NCBI GenBank assembly: GCA_052390115.1
Contig: JBQTHE010000014.1
Span: 1 to 23,620, forward strand
Origin: GCA-003244245 sp052390115
GTDB lineage: Bacteria > Actinomycetota > Actinomycetes > Mycobacteriales > Pseudonocardiaceae
Reading direction: 5' to 3'
Length of the DNA: 23,620 nucleotides
The stretch's first letter is position 1, and each line of letters begins with the position of its first letter. Made by a program: the position numbers and the translations under genes. Positions 14,324 through 22,146 of this stretch are shown one piece after another. The notes under the pieces were generated by a model. That model made no database searches. It was not told the origin of the DNA and worked only from the letters and a program-made list of their open reading frames with translations.

Positions 14324-15379
14324 CTAGTAACGGAACGGCCAGAACCGGAGGTAGTCCCTGGCGCGCTGCCAGATCCGGTTGAGGCCGCGCGGCTCGAACA
14401 GCAGGAACAGCACGATGACCAAGCCAAACGTCGCGGCCTGGACGGCGGGCAGCTGGGCAGCGAACACCGGGGCCACCCCGCGCAGCGCGTCGGCCAGCTC
14501 GGCGAGCAGCGGCGGCAACAGCATGATGAAAGCCGCCCCGTACACCGACCCGGCGATGCTGCCGAGCCCCCCGACGATGATCATAGCGAGGAACTGGATG
14601 GAGACATCCAGGGTGAACCGCTCCCAGGTGACGATCTCGGTGTAGTGGGCGGTGAGCGCGCCGGCCAGGCCCACGTACCCGGACGACACCGCAAACGCGA
14701 CGAGCTTGGTCCGGGTCAGGTCGACACCGATCGCGCTGGCCGCGATGTCCTGATCCCGGACGGCCATGAAGGACCGGCCGAGCGCGGTGCGGAACAGATT
14801 GCGAGCGCTGACCACGGCGAGCACCGCGATCACAAGGATGATCCAGTACCAGGAGAACTCGAAGCCTTGCCGGGGCAGCCGCCAGCCGAAGATGGTCAAT
14901 CGCTCGACGTCGAGGAAGCCCTGTCCCCCGGTGAGCCAGCCCCAGCGGCGGACGACGAACATGATGATCTCCTGGCTGGCCAGGGTCGCGATGGCCAGGT
15001 ACAGCCCCTTGAGCCGCAGCGCCGGCAGGCCGAAGAACGCACCGACCCCCGCTGTGAGCAGGACCGCGCACAGCATCGACAGCGGCACCGGGAACCCGGC
15101 GCGACCGGCGAGGATCGCCGAGGTGAACGCGCCGACGGCGAGGAAGCCGCCCTGGCCCAGCGAGATCTGTCCGGTGAAACCGACCAGGATGTTGAGCCCG
15201 ACCGCGCCGACAACCGCGATGCCGATGGTGTTCGCGATACCGAGCCAGTAGTTGTTCACCACGAACGGCAGGGCCAGCAGCGCGGCGAGCACGACGATCA
15301 GGCGAGCGTGCTCTGCGCGGGTGTGCCGTAGCCGCAGCTCGGCGGCGTAGGAGGTGTGGTAGACACCGGTCGCGGCCAT
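14324..15379 (-). CDS. livM: Liv-type ABC transporter permease, LivM type
   Basis: A 351-residue inner-membrane permease of the branched-chain amino acid family. Markers are NILVGFTGQISLGQGGFLAVGA (in two parts), GLYLAIATLASQEII and the ATPase-docking RSFMAVRDQDIAASAIGVD. AMIIVGGLGSIAGSVYGA and the end FLLFEPRGLNRIW are further markers. About ten hydrophobic segments are visible. The ATG at 15379 begins five bases after the livH stop; it has only a short GCGGAG purine stretch just before it, so initiation probably relies on coupling. The family imports branched-chain amino acids, but relatives take up aromatic acids, urea or amides. The neighbours suggest an acid that is activated with CoA. 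Confidence 0.92.
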   Translation of the reverse strand: MAATGVYHTSYAAELRLRHTRAEHARLIVVLAALLALPFVVNNYWLGIANTIGIAVVGAVGLNILVGFTGQISLGQGGFLAVGAFTSAILAGRAGFPVPLSMLCAVLLTAGVGAFFGLPALRLKGLYLAIATLASQEIIMFVVRRWGWLTGGQGFLDVERLTIFGWRLPRQGFEFSWYWIILVIAVLAVVSARNLFRTALGRSFMAVRDQDIAASAIGVDLTRTKLVAFAVSSGYVGLAGALTAHYTEIVTWERFTLDVSIQFLAMIIVGGLGSIAGSVYGAAFIMLLPPLLAELADALRGVAPVFAAQLPAVQAATFGLVIVLFLLFEPRGLNRIWQRARDYLRFWPFRY

Positions 15380-15384
15380 CTCCG

Positions 15385-16254
15385 CTAGACCCGCTCGATC
15401 CGGGGCTGGCCGAACAACCCGTACGGCCGCAGCAACAGGATCAGTACCAGCGCGACGTACGGGACGACCTGCGACGCCCCGGGCGAGACACCTTCGGCGT
15501 ACTGGCTGATCAGGCCGATCACGACACCGCCGACGATCGTGCCGGGTACCGAGTCCAGACCGCCGAGGATGACGACCGGGAACACGATCAACCCGAAGCC
15601 GGCCAGGTTGCCGGAGACGTCGGAGATGTCGGCCAGCAGGATGCCGCCGATCAGTGCGCTCACCGCGGCCAGCGCCCACGCCAGGGCGAAGATGCGGTGT
15701 ACCGAGATGCCCTGCACGAGCGCGGCCTGCTGGTCGTCGGCAACGGCGCGCATCGCGATCCCGTGCCGCGACCAGCGGAAGAACCCGGTGAACGCGGCGA
15801 ACACCACGGCCGCGACGACGACCGCCACCAGCCGGTCCACCGGGACCGCGGCGCCGAAGAGGTCCGCCGTCGCGGCGGGCAGCACCTTGGGCGCCTCGCG
15901 GGGCATCGTGCCGAAGAACATCTGCACCACGGCCTTGAGGATCGCCGCGAGGCCGATGGTGACCATGATGACCGTGATCGGATCCTCACCGATGAGCGGC
16001 CGCAAGGCCAGGCGCTCGATGAGGACACCCAGTGTGGCGGCGGCGACGACGCCCGCAATCACGGCCGCAACGAGCGGCAACCCGAGCAACACGTACGCGG
16101 TGTAGAACAGGTACGCGCCGACCAGAAGGAACTCGCCCTGGGCGAAGTTGATCACACTGGTCGCCTTGTAGATGAGGACGAACCCGAGGGCAGCCAGTGC
16201 CAGGATCGCGCCGTTGGCCAACCCGTAGACGGTCAGCTGGATGAACTGGGTCAC
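15385..16254 (-). CDS. livH: Liv-type ABC transporter permease, LivH type
   Basis: A 289-residue inner-membrane permease, partner of LivM. Family markers are YGLANGAILALAALGFVLIY, INFAQGEFLLVGAY and the ATPase-docking HGIAMRAVADDQQAALVQGI. VFPVVILGGLDSVPGTIVGG and the end LLRPYGLFGQ are also typical. About eight hydrophobic segments are visible. The GTG at 16254 overlaps the stop of the acyl-CoA ligase gene (GTGA), so the ligase and the permease are translationally coupled. This tight link makes it likely that the ligase acts on the imported compound. Confidence 0.92.
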   Translation of the reverse strand: MTQFIQLTVYGLANGAILALAALGFVLIYKATSVINFAQGEFLLVGAYLFYTAYVLLGLPLVAAVIAGVVAAATLGVLIERLALRPLIGEDPITVIMVTIGLAAILKAVVQMFFGTMPREAPKVLPAATADLFGAAVPVDRLVAVVVAAVVFAAFTGFFRWSRHGIAMRAVADDQQAALVQGISVHRIFALAWALAAVSALIGGILLADISDVSGNLAGFGLIVFPVVILGGLDSVPGTIVGGVVIGLISQYAEGVSPGASQVVPYVALVLILLLRPYGLFGQPRIERV

Positions 16255-18194
16255 GCGCGACCACTCCAGACCGGTCGCCGGCGCCGGCCGGCGAGCGCAT
16301 CCGGCTCCAGCGGCCGGTGGACCGCCAGCGTGATAGGGCGATCGGCGCGGCTGCCGTCCTGGTACCGCACCGTGGCGTGGATCTTCACTTCAGGCTCATC
16401 CTGATCGAGCGCGGCGATGACGTCGCCGTACCGCTGCGCGATGACCCCGCGGCGAACCTTCCGAGTCCGGGTGATCTCGTCGTCGTCCGGATCGAGCTGC
16501 TTGTGCAACAGCACGAACCGGCGCACCCGGATCGCCTCCGGCAGATCGGTGTTGGCGCGGGCCACCTCCTCGGCGACCAGCGCACTGACCTCGGGCTTGC
16601 CGGCGAGGTCGGTGTAGGTGGTGTAGCCGAGGCGGCGACGCTCGGCCCACGCGCCGACCGTCGCCGCCTCGATGCAGATCATCGCGGTGATCCCGGACTC
16701 GCCGTGGAAGGCGACCGCCTCGGCTATGTACGGGGAGAACTTCAGCTTGTTCTCGATGAACGCGCTGGAGAACCGGCTCCCGTCCGAGAGGGTCACCACG
16801 TCAGCCTGCCGGTCGATCACGACGAGGTGCCCGTCGTCGAGGTATCCGGCGTCGCCAGTGCGCAGCCAGCCCGCACCGTCCACGACCTTCGCGGTGGCCT
16901 CGACGTTGTGCAGGTACCCCGCGAACACACTGGCTGAGCGGAGCATGATCTCGCCGTCGCCGGAGATCCGCAGCTCGGTACCCGGGATCGGGGTGCCAAC
17001 GGTGTGGAAGCGCAGGTCGTTGTCGCGGTGCGCCACCGCGATGCCGCAGATCTCGGTTTGACCGTAAATCTGCTTCAGGTTGACGCCGATCGCGTGGTAA
17101 AAGCGGAAAACATCCGGCGACAGTGGCGCGCCGCCGGTGTAGCACCGGCGGATCCAGGCCAGCCCGAGCTGGTCACGTACCGGCCGCAGCCCCGCCACGT
17201 CGGCAATCGCGGAGGCCACCGCCAGCGCGACGCCCGGCTTGCTACCCCGTACCCGCTGCGCAGCGGCTCGATCGCCGACGCTGTACGCCCAGCCGAAGAC
17301 ACGGCGTTTGAGCCAGCCGGCCTCGTCGATGCGGACCTGGACGTCGGAGAGCATGGACTCCCAGATCCGGGGCGGGGCGAACATCAGATCCGGGCCGATC
17401 TCGCGCAGGTCCGACCGCTGGGTCGCGGAGTCCTCGGGAAACGACAGCGTCAGCCCGCACCGCAGCCCGCACGCGACGGCCAGCATCTGCTCGCCGATCC
17501 AGGCCAGCGGCAGGAACGAGACGTACCGCTGACCGGGCCGTACCGGGTCCACGCTGGTGAGATTCTCGGCCATGGCGAGCAGATTCGCGTGGGTGAGCCG
17601 GGCGAGCTTGGGCAGCGCGGTGGTTCCGGACGTGGGGCAGATGAGGGCGGTGTCGTCGGGCTCGCCCTTGGCGATCTCCTCGTCCAGCCAGCCTCGGCGC
17701 TGGGCGGCGTCGCGCCGGCCGTCCGCCTCGACCGTGGTAAACGCCGCCAGGTACGGCTGGAGATAACCCTCCAGGCCGTGCGGGTCGTAGTAGATGACCG
17801 ACTCCAGCCGCGGCAGCTGCTCCTTCAGCGCAACGACCTTGTCGACCTGTTCCTGATCCTCGGCGACCACGACGCGGACACCGGCGACGTGCAGGATGTG
17901 CGACACCTCCGCACCGATGCTGGTTGGGTACACCCCGACGACGGCGGCGCCGAGGCACTGGGCGGCGAGCTCGGTGACCAGCCATTCCGGCCGGTTGTCA
18001 CCGATGACCGCGACGACGTCACCCCGGCCGACGCCCCGGGTGGCCAGTCCGTGGGCGAAATCGCGGACGTGCAGCAGGTAGTCGGCCCAGGTCAGCAGGT
18101 GCCAGATGCCGTAGCGCTTCTCCTGCAGGGCGGCCCGGGTCGGGCTGGTCCGGGCGAGCTCGGCCAGCAGCCGGGGGAAGGTGCCGGTCACCAT
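16251..18194 (-). CDS. Long-chain-type acyl-CoA ligase inside the transporter operon
   Basis: A 647-residue AMP-forming enzyme that would convert a carboxylic acid to its CoA thioester through an acyl-adenylate. The phosphate loop is PTSGTTALPK (187-196), with ALPK in place of the usual GxPK. Further motifs are YGQTE (377-381), GWLRTGDAGYLDDG (about 442-455) and IDRQADVVTLSDG. The C-terminal lysine region is ITRTRKVRRG, as in long-chain fatty-acid CoA ligases (FadD15/ACSL group). The tail after about residue 610 is extra. The ATG at 18194 follows GGAGG with about five bases of spacing; a mutated duplicate of this start (ATT) lies 38 bases upstream. The stop overlaps livH. Confidence 0.9.
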   Translation of the reverse strand: MVTGTFPRLLAELARTSPTRAALQEKRYGIWHLLTWADYLLHVRDFAHGLATRGVGRGDVVAVIGDNRPEWLVTELAAQCLGAAVVGVYPTSIGAEVSHILHVAGVRVVVAEDQEQVDKVVALKEQLPRLESVIYYDPHGLEGYLQPYLAAFTTVEADGRRDAAQRRGWLDEEIAKGEPDDTALICPTSGTTALPKLARLTHANLLAMAENLTSVDPVRPGQRYVSFLPLAWIGEQMLAVACGLRCGLTLSFPEDSATQRSDLREIGPDLMFAPPRIWESMLSDVQVRIDEAGWLKRRVFGWAYSVGDRAAAQRVRGSKPGVALAVASAIADVAGLRPVRDQLGLAWIRRCYTGGAPLSPDVFRFYHAIGVNLKQIYGQTEICGIAVAHRDNDLRFHTVGTPIPGTELRISGDGEIMLRSASVFAGYLHNVEATAKVVDGAGWLRTGDAGYLDDGHLVVIDRQADVVTLSDGSRFSSAFIENKLKFSPYIAEAVAFHGESGITAMICIEAATVGAWAERRRLGYTTYTDLAGKPEVSALVAEEVARANTDLPEAIRVRRFVLLHKQLDPDDDEITRTRKVRRGVIAQRYGDVIAALDQDEPEVKIHATVRYQDGSRADRPITLAVHRPLEPDALAGRRRRPVWSGRA

Positions 18195-18268
18195 GCCGCC
18201 TCCGCGGGACCAAGCGCGTCGGCGGTCACAATGCCGCCTCCGCGGGACCAAATGCGTCGGCGGTCACG
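18193..18268 (-). repeat. 38-bp tandem duplication at the livG/ligase junction
   Basis: Units 18193-18230 and 18231-18268 match at 35 of 38 positions. Each unit contains the GGAGG ribosome binding site and a start-codon position. In the unit next to the ligase the codon is ATG and is used. In the unit next to livG it has become ATT, so only one start remains. The duplication covers the livG stop codon region and enlarges the gap between the two genes to 69 bases, in an operon whose other junctions are mostly 42 bases or less. Confidence 0.85.
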
Positions 18269-19130
18269 ACTGTTCCCCGAGGTACGCCTCGATCACGGCC
18301 GGGTCACCGCGCACCTCGTCGGGACTGCCGTCGGCGATGAGCTTGCCGAAGTCGAGCACCGTGACCCGATGGGAGATGTCCATGACCACATCCATGTCGT
18401 GCTCGATGAGGACGACGGTCACCCCGCGCAGCTCGTTCACGTCGAGGATGTAGCGGGCCATGTACTCCCGTTCCTCGGCGTTCATGCCGGCCATCGGCTC
18501 GTCGAGCAGGAGCACCGCGGGCTGCAGGCACAGCGCCCGGCCGAACTCCACGCGCTTGGCGTAGCCGTAGGCCAGGGTGCCGACCGGCTTGTTGCGGACT
18601 GCCTGGAGCTCGAGCAGGTCGATGACCTCCTCGACGTATTCCCGGTGGGTGATCTCCCCCCTGCGGGCCGGGCCGAACCAGAGCAGCGCCGGCAGCAGCG
18701 CCGTGCTCATCCGGGTGTGCCGGCCGAGCATGAGGTTCTCCAGCACGGTCAGGTGCTTGAACAGCTCGATGTTCTGGAACGATCGCGCGACACCGAGGCG
18801 GGCGATCTGGTGGGGCCGAAGGTCGAGGAGGTTCACCGCCTCGCCGTCGCGATTCAGCCGGATCTGCCCGCAATGCGGCCGGTACAGCCCCGAGACGCAG
18901 TTGAGCAGGGAGGACTTGCCCGCGCCGTTGGGGCCGATGACCGCGTGCACACTGCCTGCGACGACGGTCAGGCCGACGTTGTCCAGCGCCTGGATGTGGC
19001 CGAAGCGCAACCCCACCCCGCTGATCTCGAGCAGCGGCTGGCCGGGCGGGACCGTGCTCCCGTTGAGCGGGAAGCGGTACGTTCGGCTCAGCACGGGACG
19101 GACGCCCAGCCGCGCCGGCACGTCACCCAT
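18264..19130 (-). CDS. livG: Liv-type ABC transporter ATP-binding protein, LivG type
   Basis: The first gene of the operon, a 288-residue ATPase. Walker A is GPNGAGKSS (66-74), the Q-loop region is GVARSFQNIELFKHLTVLEN, Walker B is VLLLDEPMAGMN, and the H-loop region is VVLIEHDMDVVMDISHR. The signature is LAYGYAKRVEFGRAL, so the usual SGG is AYGY; LivG proteins often have PYG or AYG here. A 30-residue N-terminal extension precedes the ABC domain. The ATG at 19130 follows GGGAGGGG closely; a GTG near 19094 would remove part of the extension. The gene is divergent from the WD40 gene. Confidence 0.9.
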   Translation of the reverse strand: MGDVPARLGVRPVLSRTYRFPLNGSTVPPGQPLLEISGVGLRFGHIQALDNVGLTVVAGSVHAVIGPNGAGKSSLLNCVSGLYRPHCGQIRLNRDGEAVNLLDLRPHQIARLGVARSFQNIELFKHLTVLENLMLGRHTRMSTALLPALLWFGPARRGEITHREYVEEVIDLLELQAVRNKPVGTLAYGYAKRVEFGRALCLQPAVLLLDEPMAGMNAEEREYMARYILDVNELRGVTVVLIEHDMDVVMDISHRVTVLDFGKLIADGSPDEVRGDPAVIEAYLGEQS

Positions 19131-19274
19131 AACCCCTCCCCACGACGTGCTGCTCGCGAGTGGGGAGCGCAGCGCGGGATCGCCTGATACATGATGTGCC
19201 CAATCGGGGGATGAGTTGCAACCTGATGGTTGTCACGCACGGGAGGCGTCGAGCGCGGGAAGGCTGTTGGGCGA
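19131..19274. promoter_or_regulatory. Divergent control region between livG and the WD40 gene
   Basis: The 144 bases must hold the promoters of the minus-strand liv operon and of the plus-strand WD40 gene. A small inverted repeat CAACC-TGAT-GGTTG lies at 19219-19232, next to the self-palindrome gttgcaac, and could be an operator. I could not place -35/-10 pairs with confidence. No regulator gene for the operon is in the window. Confidence 0.4.
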
Positions 19275-20927
19275 ATGGCGGAGGGATCACGGCGGGATTT
19301 GCGCCAGTCGCCATGGCAGGCACAGTGGGCGACCGGTAGTCAGGTCCGCAACACATCTCACGTCACCCTCACCGGTGTGACCGGAGTGGCCTGTGTCCTG
19401 CTCGACGGCCGGGCGGTCGCGGTCACCGGCGGCGTCGATGGCACGGTACGGGTCTGGGACCTGGCCACCAGCACGTCGATTGGTGAGCCGCTCATGGGCC
19501 ACCCCGTCCCGGTGACCGCGGTGGCGTGCACCCAGCTCGACGGCCGCCCGATCACCGTCACCAGCGGCCAGGACCACACAGTGCGGATCTGGGACCTCAC
19601 CAGCCGCACCCCCATTGGCCTGCTCACCGCCCACACCACCCCGGTCACCGCAGTGGCCTGCACCCAGCTCGACGGCCGCCCGATCACCGTCACCAGCGGT
19701 GAGGATCTCACGGTGCAGGTCCGAGACCTCGCCACCGGCGCCCTCATGAGCGTGCTCGCTACCCACACCGCTGTGGTCACCGCGGTGGCCTGCACCCTGC
19801 TAAACGGCCATCCGATCGCGGTCACCAGCGGCCGGGACCACACAGTGCGGGTCTGGGACCTGGTCACCGGCACCCCCGTCGGCGGGCCCCTCGCCGGTCA
19901 CACCGGCTTCATTGAGGCGGTGGCCTGCACCTATCTGGACGGCCGGCCGATCGCCGTCACCAGCGGCCGGGCCCACCCGTTGCGGACCTGGGACCTGGCC
20001 AGCGGCACCCCCCTCGGCAAGCGGCTCACTGGCCACACCGGCTTGATCGAGGCGGTGGCCTGCACTCATGTGGACGGCCGCCCGGTGGCCGTCACCAGCG
20101 GCCGGGACCACACGGTGCGGATCTGGGACCTGGCCGCCGGGACCCCCATGGGCCTACTCACCGGCCACACCGGACCGGTCACCGCGGTGGCCTGCGTCCA
20201 GCTCGACGGCCGCCCCATCGCCGTCACCGGAAGCTGGGACCACACGGTGCGGATCTGGAACCTCACCCACCGGACCCCGGTCGGCAACCCCCTCAGGGGT
20301 CACACTGGCACCGTCACCGCGGTGGCCTGCACCCACCTGGATGGCCGCTTGGTTGCTGTCACCAGCGGCCGGGACCAGACGGTGCGGATCTGGGACCTGG
20401 CCACCGGCACCCCCATCGGTGACCCGCTGACCGGCCACACCGACCTCGTGGCGGCAGTGGCCTGCACCCACCTGGACGGCCGCCCCATCGCCGTCACCAG
20501 CGGCCGGGACCACACGGTGCGGATCTGGGACCTCACCAGCGGCACCCCTATCGGCCTGTTGACTGGCCACACCGGCCCGGTCACCGCGGTGGCCTGCGCC
20601 CAGCTCGACGGCCGTCCCGTCGCCGTCACCGGAAGCTGGGACCACACGGTGCGGATCTGGGATCTCACCAGCGGCATCCCGATTGACCTGCTCACTGGCC
20701 ACACCGGCCCGGTCACCGCGGTGGCGTGCACCCAGCTCGACGGCCGCCCCATCGCCGTCACCAGCGGCCCGGACCACACGGTGCGGCTCTGGGATCTCCG
20801 GACGAGACTTCGAATCGATCAGATCTACTTGCCCAGCGACGTCAAAGCCGTCACGGGCACCCCAGCGGGCGGCATCGTGGCCGCCTTCGGTTGGGACATC
20901 GTCCTTCTCGAACGCTCGGCCGCATGA
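19275..20927 (+). CDS. WD40-repeat protein, 11 repeats, no effector domain
   Basis: A 550-residue protein made almost wholly of WD40 repeats of 44-45 residues with the consensus VTAVACTQLDGRPIAVTSG, then DHTVRIWDLTSGTPIG, then LTGHTGP. I count eleven repeats and a degenerate twelfth (VKAVTGTPAGGIVAAFGW). They would form one large or two small propellers for protein binding. In actinobacteria such arrays usually form the C-terminal sensor of STAND ATPase, kinase or protease proteins. Here only about 30 residues precede the first repeat, so this is either a stand-alone scaffold or the tail of a gene that lost its effector. The ATG at 19275 was chosen; GGGAAGG lies about eleven bases upstream. 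A TTG at 19230 is possible. Repeats 6-7 and 9-10 share a GSWDHTVRIW variant, a sign of block duplication. Confidence 0.85.
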   Translation: MAEGSRRDLRQSPWQAQWATGSQVRNTSHVTLTGVTGVACVLLDGRAVAVTGGVDGTVRVWDLATSTSIGEPLMGHPVPVTAVACTQLDGRPITVTSGQDHTVRIWDLTSRTPIGLLTAHTTPVTAVACTQLDGRPITVTSGEDLTVQVRDLATGALMSVLATHTAVVTAVACTLLNGHPIAVTSGRDHTVRVWDLVTGTPVGGPLAGHTGFIEAVACTYLDGRPIAVTSGRAHPLRTWDLASGTPLGKRLTGHTGLIEAVACTHVDGRPVAVTSGRDHTVRIWDLAAGTPMGLLTGHTGPVTAVACVQLDGRPIAVTGSWDHTVRIWNLTHRTPVGNPLRGHTGTVTAVACTHLDGRLVAVTSGRDQTVRIWDLATGTPIGDPLTGHTDLVAAVACTHLDGRPIAVTSGRDHTVRIWDLTSGTPIGLLTGHTGPVTAVACAQLDGRPVAVTGSWDHTVRIWDLTSGIPIDLLTGHTGPVTAVACTQLDGRPIAVTSGPDHTVRLWDLRTRLRIDQIYLPSDVKAVTGTPAGGIVAAFGWDIVLLERSAA

Positions 20928-20942
20928 TTCTAAGCTCCCTCC

Positions 20943-21563
20943 ATGGCGCGGTACTTCACTGTGCATCCGGTCGACCCGCAACGGCGCGCGATCGGTCAGG
21001 TGGTCGACCTGGTTCGCGGCGGTGGGCTCATCGCCTACCCCACGGACTCCTGCTTCGCCCTGGGCTGCCAGCTCGGCAACACCGAGGGCCTGCGCCGGAT
21101 CCGCGAGATCCGCGACCTCGACGACAAGCACCACTTCACCCTGGTGTGCCGGGACTTCGCCCAGCTCGGCCAGTTCGTCCACGTCAGCAACACGGCGTTC
21201 CGGCTGATCAAGACCTCGACCCCGGGCAGCTACACGTTCATCCTGCCCGCGACCAAAGAGGTCCCGCGCCGGCTGCTGCGACCGAAGAAGAAAACTGTCG
21301 GGGTGCGAATCCCGCAGCACGCCGTCGCGCAGGCGCTGCTCGCCGAGCTGGCGGAGCCGCTGCTGTCATCCACGCTGCTGCTCCCAGACGAGCCCGAGCC
21401 GCTGACCCAGGGCTGGGAGATCAAAGAGCGGCTCGACCACGCGGTCGACGCGGTCGTCGACTCGGGCGACTGCGGCACCGAGCCGACGACGGTGATCGAC
21501 TTGTGCGGATCCGAACCCGAGATCGTGCGCCGGGGCGCCGGCGATCCGTCCCGGTTCGAGTAG
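20943..21563 (+). CDS. YciO/Sua5-family protein (threonylcarbamoyl-AMP synthase-like)
   Basis: A 206-residue protein of the Sua5/YciO/YrdC family. Motifs are GGLIAYPTDSCFALGC (about 27-42), the KHHFTLVCRDFAQL nucleotide-pocket region, STPGSYTFILPATKEVPRRL and KTVGVRIPQH. The end part has LLSSTLLLP, then GTEPTTVIDL. The KEVPRRLL and PLLSSTL forms match the YciO subgroup more than true Sua5. Sua5/TsaC makes threonylcarbamoyl-AMP for the t6A37 modification of tRNA; the role of YciO is less certain. The ATG at 20943 is 16 bases after the WD40 stop, and no ribosome binding site is visible before it. It probably shares a transcript with the WD40 gene by proximity only. Confidence 0.88.
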   Translation: MARYFTVHPVDPQRRAIGQVVDLVRGGGLIAYPTDSCFALGCQLGNTEGLRRIREIRDLDDKHHFTLVCRDFAQLGQFVHVSNTAFRLIKTSTPGSYTFILPATKEVPRRLLRPKKKTVGVRIPQHAVAQALLAELAEPLLSSTLLLPDEPEPLTQGWEIKERLDHAVDAVVDSGDCGTEPTTVIDLCGSEPEIVRRGAGDPSRFE

Positions 21564-21578
21564 CCCTCTCAGCCCTGT

Positions 21579-21746
21579 CGACGCCGGTGCCGAGCGTCGC
21601 AAGGACGGCCACACGTTCAGGGTTCTACGTTCACTGTGACCTGGAACGACCGCTGTAACCTCCGGCCCCCCCGGCGGCGATGAACAGGTTGCCGAGGGGG
21701 GCAAACCGGCGAGCGGGCAATCGCTGACCGGGAAGGCGGCTGAGCG
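21579..21746 (+). promoter_or_regulatory. Structured leader region before the 37-residue peptide
   Basis: No gene is visible. A 6-bp hairpin (21579-21584 with 21594-21599) may end the upstream transcript. A hairpin ttgcc-gagggg-ggcaa at 21689-21704 and a C-run/G-run pairing between about 21665-21672 and 21695-21701 suggest a folded 5' leader. I recognise no known riboswitch class. Confidence 0.25.
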
Positions 21747-21860
21747 ATGTGGACCAGGGCAATCGTCGTCCTCGCGGTCCTCGCCGTGGTGCTACCGCTG
21801 GCGCTTCTGCTGGGTATCCACCTCGGGACGGTGCTGGTGCAGGAGGCAGTGCTGCGGTGA
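21747..21860 (+). CDS. 37-residue single-span membrane peptide
   Basis: The ATG at 21747 opens 37 codons to TGA 21858-21860. GGGAAGG lies about ten bases upstream. The product begins MWTRAIVVLAVLAVVLPLAL and continues LLLGIHLGTVLVQEAVLR. It therefore has one basic residue, one hydrophobic span of about 20-25 residues and a short amphipathic end. The third codon positions are mainly G or C as in real genes. I recognise no family. It could be a small regulator of a membrane complex or a toxin-like peptide; the sequence does not decide between these. It stands alone behind a possibly structured leader. Confidence 0.45.
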   Translation: MWTRAIVVLAVLAVVLPLALLLGIHLGTVLVQEAVLR

Positions 21861-22062
21861 GCCTCCCCCGCTGGCACACCAAGCACCGTTCGTAGCCCAG
21901 GGCACGATCCTCTCCTGCAGCCCTCTCCTGCAGCGCCTCGTCAGGCCTCCGGCTCTTCGACGGTCATCCCCTGGGCCGTGATCGCCAACCTGTTTGCGTC
22001 GAGGATCTCAACCGGGGCCTCATCGAGCTAGGCCCCGTCCCGTAGATCTTCGGGTTGTGATC
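21861..22062. other. Non-genic stretch with a gene relic and a hairpin
   Basis: A twelve-base direct repeat (ctctcctgcagc type) lies at about 21911-21935. On the minus strand about 28 codons ending at 21941 look coding-like (APVEILDANRLAITAQGMTV), bounded by a TAG upstream at about 22030; this may be the end of a lost gene. A hairpin with an 8-bp stem (22013-22020 with 22030-22037) could be a terminator. No intact gene is present. Confidence 0.35.
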
Positions 22063-22146
22063 AACCCTCGGGTTCCCGAACTCAACAGCAGTGCTGCCCA
22101 AGGTCGACCGAACAGCACTGTTGTTGAGTTCGGGAGGCTGAGCGCA
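22063..22146. repeat. Dispersed palindrome family 2, copy B
   Basis: An 84-base element like that at 9584-9667. Its 22-bp arms (22075-22096 with 22113-22134) pair with a single G-T wobble around a 16-base loop, with the same flanks aaccctc and aggctgag-c-gca. Two differences from copy A are matched by compensating changes in the opposite arm. Confidence 0.88.

Noticed and set aside
17004..19187. 727-codon open frame on the plus strand
   Set aside because: It lies antisense to the acyl-CoA ligase and livG, both with full motif sets; the translation is low-complexity and typical of high-GC shadows.
19300..20800. Possible CRISPR or satellite array from the regular DNA repeats
   Set aside because: The period is 132-135 bases and codes for WD40 repeats in one uninterrupted frame.
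21579..21746. Known riboswitch (c-di-AMP ydaO, cobalamin, M-box)
   Set aside because: Only the fragment cgctgaccggg resembles a ydaO motif; the rest of that consensus and those of the other classes are absent.
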